34,519 bases of DNA, from positions 1-34,519 of the forward strand of contig MFYG01000009.1 in the NCBI GenBank assembly GCA_001789045.1. Direction: 5' to 3'. Of the stretch, positions 30,972 through 34,519 are shown one piece after another (within the stretch, counting starts at the first letter, position 1; each line of letters opens with the position of its first letter). The stretch comes from Candidatus Peribacteria bacterium RIFCSPLOWO2_12_FULL_55_15. GTDB lineage: Bacteria; Patescibacteriota; Gracilibacteria; Peribacterales; Peribacteraceae. A program made the translations under genes and the position numbers. The notes under the pieces were generated by a model. It ran no database searches. It was not told the origin of the DNA and saw nothing but the letters and a program-made list of their open reading frames with translations.

Positions 30972-31811
30972 CTAATATTCTTGCACAAACGACCTGCTTC
31001 GTTTACGGAAAACCAACAATCCGATCCAGAATACCAGCAGGCAGATCGCTGTTAATACGACGCTATGCACGAGTGATGGCATACCTCCGCCATCAGGCAA
31101 TAAAACTCTCCGTGTATCGAAAATAATGAGAGATAATGGCTGAAAACGCGTAAAAAATGTGAGCATCTCCCATCCAATAATTTGTTGCGGTGAAGATATC
31201 ATTTGTAAAAACTCCACCGTTGCGGGCGCATGGACAGCATGGACATACGTAATCGGTGTGAGCCAAAAAAACACCTGTAACAGAATCCCCCACAAATGGG
31301 GGAAATCCCGAAATCGCAACGCGTACGATGCAAGCAGTGATCCAATACCCAACGAAAAAAGCGTAAATTGTAAAAAAGGAACAGGGAAATACAATGCATT
31401 CCATGAAGGAGCGGCCCCCATCATCACGCTCATGACAAAAAAGATCGCCACATGGGTGCAAAAAATAATCGTCTGTATCCACCCGACGGTGAATACGAGT
31501 AAAAATCGCGGAAATGCGACATTTTTAATGATATCGGCATACGTCAGTGGTATCCCGATGCACGCCATCGTCACATTGGCAAAATACTCCCACAGAATAA
31601 TGCCCAAAAATAAATACAGCGAATAGAACGGAATATCCACCACAAACAGCACGCGGAATACATAAAAAAAGATCACAAATTTACAAAACGGCACCGCGAA
31701 CGACCAAAAGTATCCGAGCACTGATCCGCGATATTTTAACTGGAAATCCGCCCACCCCAGATCCCACACGATCCGAACCATGTGCCTTGTGGTGAAGCGG
31801 CGACTCGACAT
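30972..31811 (-). CDS. wzm: ABC-2 type permease, polysaccharide export (Wzm-like)
   Basis: 279 residues with about six hydrophobic helices, the membrane part of the exporter. The start DLGWADFQLKYRGSVLGYFW is the usual ABC-2 entry segment (KxRYKxSxLGxxW), followed by LFLGIILWEYFANVTMACIG and FRDFPHLWGILLQVFFWLTP with the typical PITY motif. Base composition is AT-richer than the ribosomal genes. Its leader is the heptamer repeat at 31830-31857, and the gene lies after the metallo-beta-lactamase gene on the same strand. Confidence 0.87.
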   Translation of the reverse strand: MSSRRFTTRHMVRIVWDLGWADFQLKYRGSVLGYFWSFAVPFCKFVIFFYVFRVLFVVDIPFYSLYLFLGIILWEYFANVTMACIGIPLTYADIIKNVAFPRFLLVFTVGWIQTIIFCTHVAIFFVMSVMMGAAPSWNALYFPVPFLQFTLFSLGIGSLLASYALRFRDFPHLWGILLQVFFWLTPITYVHAVHAPATVEFLQMISSPQQIIGWEMLTFFTRFQPLSLIIFDTRRVLLPDGGGMPSLVHSVVLTAICLLVFWIGLLVFRKRSRSFVQEY

Positions 31812-31829
31812 CGCTGGAATACTAACCGA

Positions 31830-31857
31830 CCTACAAACTACATACTACCAACTACAC
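31830..31857 (-). repeat. Heptamer tandem repeat in the wzm leader
   Basis: On the minus strand: GTGTAGT, TGGTAGT, ATGTAGT, TTGTAGG. Four TAG triplets are seven bases apart; the first is the stop codon of the upstream gene. Eighteen bases then lead to the wzm ATG. Confidence 0.75.
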
Positions 31858-33261
31858 CACAATCTCCTTATCTCGCTCCGGCATCAGCACCTCGATGCCA
31901 GGATTTGCCACGCGGATGCGCTCGGCGAACGGTTCCATCTGGTACTGTTCCCCATGGACGAGGATAAGTTTTTTGAGGCCGTCGATTTGTTCCACGTAGG
32001 GATCGAGGTCATTCATATCTGCATGTCCGGAGTAGGCGTTGATATAGAGACATTCCGCGCGCTTGCGGAGCATTTTATTGAAAATCCGCACCTCTGTGAC
32101 ATTTTTCTCGATGATCTGCCGTCCGAGCGTTCCCTCCGCCATATAGCCCACCGCAAGGACGGTATTCTTCGGGTCCTCGATGCCATTGAAGAGGTGATGC
32201 CGGATGCGTCCGGCTTCGCACATGCCGGACCCTGCCATAATCACCATCGGCCCCGGCTTCCCGTTGAGTTCCTTGCTCTCCTCCGTGCTCTCGGTGTATC
32301 GAACGAGCGAAAATTGGAACGGCTGGTGGGCGCGCTTGAGGAATTTTTCATAGATTTCTTTGTCATAGCACTCCGGGTGCTTCATGAAGACCTCGGTCAC
32401 TTTCGACGCGAGCGGGGAATCGACGATGATGGGAATCGCTGGAATCTCCTTCGCATCCCAGAGAAGATGGAGGTCGTAGATGATTTCCTGCGTCCGCTCT
32501 AGGGAGAATGCGGGAATGAAGAGCTTCCCGCCGCGCTTCGCCGTACGCAGGAGCACTTCCTTCAGTTTGTCCTTCGCCGTGCGGATGTCCTCATGCCGGC
32601 GATTGCCGTACGTGCTCTCGCAGATGAGAACCTCAACCGGTTCCATCGGTTCCGGATCACGGATGATGGGGAGTGTGTTGCGACCAAGATCACCGGAGAA
32701 GCCGAGACGAAAAGGCATGGTGTCACCCCTCTCTTCCTGTATCTCTATTACTACCATTGCGGCACCTATGATGTGTCCCGCATCGAGGAACTTCGCACGG
32801 ACCCCTGGGACGACATCGAACCACTCCCTGTAGTTCTTCCCCTCGAAGAGTTCGCCGCAGGCAATCGCCTCCACCTGATTGTAGAGCGGACCATCGCAGG
32901 GAAGCATTTCCTCCGGCAGTTTCTTGCAGAAGTACTCCTCGTCTTTCTCCTGGATGTAGCCACTATCCGCGAGCATCACCTCCGCAAGATCTTTAGTCGC
33001 GTACGTGCAGTGGACCGGCCCACGGTAGCCACGCTTCCATAGGAGAGGAATGCGCCCCACATGATCCATGTGAGCATGGCTGAGAATCACGGCATCGATA
33101 TCTTTGGCTGGATCAAAAGAGAGGAATGCATTCTTTTCCACCGCCTCCTTCCGGTGCCCCTGGAAGAGGCCGCAATCGAGGAGAATGCATTTTCCGTTCA
33201 CCTGCAGTTCGTGGCAGCTGCCGGTAACCTCACGCGCCGCACCATGATGAATGATTTTCAT
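31852..33261 (-). CDS. Metallo-beta-lactamase/beta-CASP ribonuclease-like protein
   Basis: 469 residues, probably an RNA-processing nuclease. Metal-binding motifs: ILSHAHMDHVGRIPLL, then DAGHIIGAA and FSGDLGR. The beta-CASP part shows ICESTYGNRRHED, FIPAFSLERTQEII, VDSPLASKVTEVF, and the C-terminal AYSGHADMNDL and LVHGE motifs with the conserved His residues. This is the family of CPSF-like bacterial and archaeal enzymes, and all zinc ligands appear present. Its ATG overlaps the rluB stop by 4 bases. The stop codon starts the repeat that forms the wzm leader. Confidence 0.9.
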   Translation of the reverse strand: MKIIHHGAAREVTGSCHELQVNGKCILLDCGLFQGHRKEAVEKNAFLSFDPAKDIDAVILSHAHMDHVGRIPLLWKRGYRGPVHCTYATKDLAEVMLADSGYIQEKDEEYFCKKLPEEMLPCDGPLYNQVEAIACGELFEGKNYREWFDVVPGVRAKFLDAGHIIGAAMVVIEIQEERGDTMPFRLGFSGDLGRNTLPIIRDPEPMEPVEVLICESTYGNRRHEDIRTAKDKLKEVLLRTAKRGGKLFIPAFSLERTQEIIYDLHLLWDAKEIPAIPIIVDSPLASKVTEVFMKHPECYDKEIYEKFLKRAHQPFQFSLVRYTESTEESKELNGKPGPMVIMAGSGMCEAGRIRHHLFNGIEDPKNTVLAVGYMAEGTLGRQIIEKNVTEVRIFNKMLRKRAECLYINAYSGHADMNDLDPYVEQIDGLKKLILVHGEQYQMEPFAERIRVANPGIEVLMPERDKEIVV

Positions 33262-33986
33262 GTCTGTGATTCTAACCCAACTTCATCACGGAGTCGCCAC
33301 ACTTCTTCGGGAGAAAGCATACGCCCCTCACCCGCTTTCAACTTTTTGTCCTCCAACGTCATAATCCGTATACGACGAAGGCCAACTACTTCGCTTCCCA
33401 CTTTCTGACACATCCGGCGAATTTGCCGGTTGCGCCCTTCAGTCAGGGCTATACGGAAATTCTTTGGTCCGAGACGCTTGATGCATGCCGGCTTCGTCTT
33501 CGTCCCATCCATCATCACGCCTTTTTCCAGTTTCCTCAGGGCTCCATCGAAGATCTGCTCCGCGGTTTCCACTTCATACTCCTTCTCATGATCGAACTTC
33601 GGATGTTCCAGCCGGTACTTTAGCTCGCCGTCGTTCGTGAAAAGGAGGAGGCCCTCACTGTCCTTATCGAGACGACCGACTGGGAAGACCTTGCCGCGGA
33701 GAAAGGAAGGGAGAAAATCGCTTGTCGCACTTCGACTACGCTCAGTGTGACACGCATTCGTCGTCTCCACCCCAACCGGCTTGTACATGAGGTAATACAC
33801 CTTCTCGATCTGTGGCTCCAGTAACTTCCCATCGACCTCAACACGATCAATAGTGATATCGGCTTTCTGACCGATCGCAGCAACCTTCCCATTCACAGAG
33901 ACACGGCCAGCGCGAATGAGGTCTTCTGCTTTGCGACGGGCAGCAATGCCGTAACTAGAGAGAATTTTCTGGAGACGCTCTTGCAT
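33258..33986 (-). CDS. rluB: Pseudouridine synthase, RluB/RsuA family, with in-frame REP insertion
   Basis: Makes pseudouridine in rRNA, 242 residues. An N-terminal S4 RNA-binding domain (ERLQKILSSYGIAARRKAED, then GRVSVNGKVA) is followed by the catalytic domain: YYLMYKPVGVETT, VFPVGRLDKDSEGLLLFTND with the catalytic Asp, KEYEV, and LTEGRNRQIRRMCQKVG. Between KPVGVETT and the catalytic motif lies a REP-like insert (33723-33752) translated as CHTERSRSATS. ATG 33986 gives the family N-terminus; the longer frame to 34412 is antisense to mgtC. Confidence 0.9.
   Translation of the reverse strand: MQERLQKILSSYGIAARRKAEDLIRAGRVSVNGKVAAIGQKADITIDRVEVDGKLLEPQIEKVYYLMYKPVGVETTNACHTERSRSATSDFLPSFLRGKVFPVGRLDKDSEGLLLFTNDGELKYRLEHPKFDHEKEYEVETAEQIFDGALRKLEKGVMMDGTKTKPACIKRLGPKNFRIALTEGRNRQIRRMCQKVGSEVVGLRRIRIMTLEDKKLKAGEGRMLSPEEVWRLRDEVGLESQT
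33723..33752. repeat. REP-like palindrome inserted in rluB
   Basis: TGTCGCACT and AGTGTGACA (eight of nine complementary) flank TTCGACTACGCTC-type core. The 15 bases TTCGACTACGCTCAG also occur in the rplC-rplD spacer. It keeps the rluB frame open. Confidence 0.8.
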
Positions 33987-34002
33987 GCCCCTCACCCTAA
34001 CC
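33987..34002. repeat. 16-base fragment of the lysS repeat beside rluB
   Basis: GCCCCTCACCCTAACC is identical to 23966-23981 in lysS. It begins immediately before the rluB start codon and lies in the 55-base gap to the divergent mgtC-like gene. Confidence 0.65.
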
Positions 34003-34041
34003 GCACCCCTTGTGGGAGGGAAGTGTATACTTTCCACTCGT

Positions 34042-34506
34042 ATGGACTGGTCCCTCCCCTCTGAACACATTACGAAGATCCTCCTCGCGGCACTCCTCGG
34101 CTTCGTCGTCGGCATTGAACGAGACTGGAGCGGGAAGCCCGCCGGCATCCGGACGAACATGATCATCGCCGTAAGCTCCTGCCTCTTCACCATCCTCTCG
34201 ATCGAGGGATTCTTCGGCGCTGTCTCCGACCCATCGCGCGTGGCGGCGCAGATCGTGACCGGCGTCGGCTTTCTCGGCGCCGGCGCGCTCATCCACAACA
34301 AGAACCACGTCACCGGACTCACGACCGCGGCGAACATCTGGCTCGTCGCCGCCATCGGGATGGCGGTTGGCTCCGGTTTTCCGGGTATCGCCGCCTTCGT
34401 CACCGTTCTCACGACCTTCTCCCTCCTCTTCCTGAAACCCGTAAGTCACTGGCTGATCCTGCAAGGGCGGGAGCGGGCAAAGAAGTACGGATGGCCGGGG
34501 GAATAA
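34042..34506 (+). CDS. MgtC/SapB family membrane protein
   Basis: 154 residues with about four membrane helices. Family signatures are LLAALLGFVVGIERDWSGKP, AGIRTNMIIAVSSCLFTI, RVAAQIVTGVGFLGAGALIH and GLTTAANIWLVAAIGMAVGS. MgtC proteins act on magnesium adaptation or ATP synthase in pathogens; the role of environmental members is unclear. ATG 34042 fits the family N-terminus; the frame upstream to 33985 overlaps the rluB start. TATACT (34026-34031) lies ten bases before the ATG, without a good -35. It is complete within the window. Confidence 0.88.
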   Translation: MDWSLPSEHITKILLAALLGFVVGIERDWSGKPAGIRTNMIIAVSSCLFTILSIEGFFGAVSDPSRVAAQIVTGVGFLGAGALIHNKNHVTGLTTAANIWLVAAIGMAVGSGFPGIAAFVTVLTTFSLLFLKPVSHWLILQGRERAKKYGWPGE

Positions 34507-34519
34507 AAAAGCGGCGGGC

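Noticed and set aside
33987-34412. N-terminal extension of the pseudouridine synthase frame up to 34412
   Set aside because: It is antisense to the MgtC-family gene; the family N-terminus begins at 33986.
1-34519. tRNA, rRNA or riboswitch genes
   Set aside because: I found no cloverleaf-like or conserved riboswitch sequence in the short spacers by eye; a covariance-model search would be decisive.

Overview
The window looks like a chromosomal segment of a candidate phyla radiation (CPR, Patescibacteria) bacterium. The pointers are a compact S10-spc-alpha ribosomal operon without L30 (a known CPR trait) and also without L29 at its usual place, a class I lysyl-tRNA synthetase, a DUF5674 gene with a small partner I recall as common in CPR genomes, and many 4-bp gene overlaps. 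The Peregrinibacteria/Peribacteria side of the radiation fits, but this is inferred from gene content, not from a tree.

Layout. 1-2.0 kb is accessory: an IS1595-family insertion sequence (238-951), an orphan DinJ-like antitoxin whose C-terminus runs into the IS, and a DinJ/YafQ-type toxin-antitoxin pair. The pair is flanked by two copies of the 3' end of rpsI. 2.0-21.7 kb is the ribosomal block, all on the minus strand: L3-L4-L23-L2-S19-L22-S3-L16-S17-L14-L24-L5-S14-S8-L6-L18-S5-L15-SecY, then Adk, Map, IF-1, L36, S13, S11, S4, RpoA, L17, L13, S9. Two protease genes interrupt it: a plus-strand subtilisin-family (S8) surface protease between secY and adk, and a caspase-like (clan CD) protease between adk and map whose signal peptide lies in a different frame.

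21.7-26.2 kb holds small accessory genes: a broken SPFH-like gene, a DUF2384-type protein, a small membrane protein, a coiled-coil protein, lysS carrying two in-frame repeat insertions, and a DUF5674 operon with a truncated first gene. 26.2-31.8 kb is a surface-glycan locus: a giant methyltransferase/coiled-coil/GT2/GT4/methyltransferase fusion facing a Wzm/Wzt-type ABC exporter. 31.8-34.5 kb has a beta-CASP metallo-beta-lactamase RNase, an RluB-type pseudouridine synthase with an in-frame REP-like insertion, and a divergent MgtC-family membrane protein.

The most unusual signals are not genes. (1) Five short leaders (secY, rplF, rplX, rpsC, wzm) consist of tandem 7-bp repeats, different in sequence but identical in period, in four cases starting at or within a few bases of the upstream stop codon. 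(2) REP-like palindromes lie inside lysS and rluB without breaking frame, with a double copy in the rplC-rplD spacer. (3) The rpsI tail is duplicated around the toxin-antitoxin pair. (4) Several genes have a -10-like hexamer 6-11 bases before the start codon, suggesting leaderless transcripts, whereas a few accessory genes have strong Shine-Dalgarno sites.
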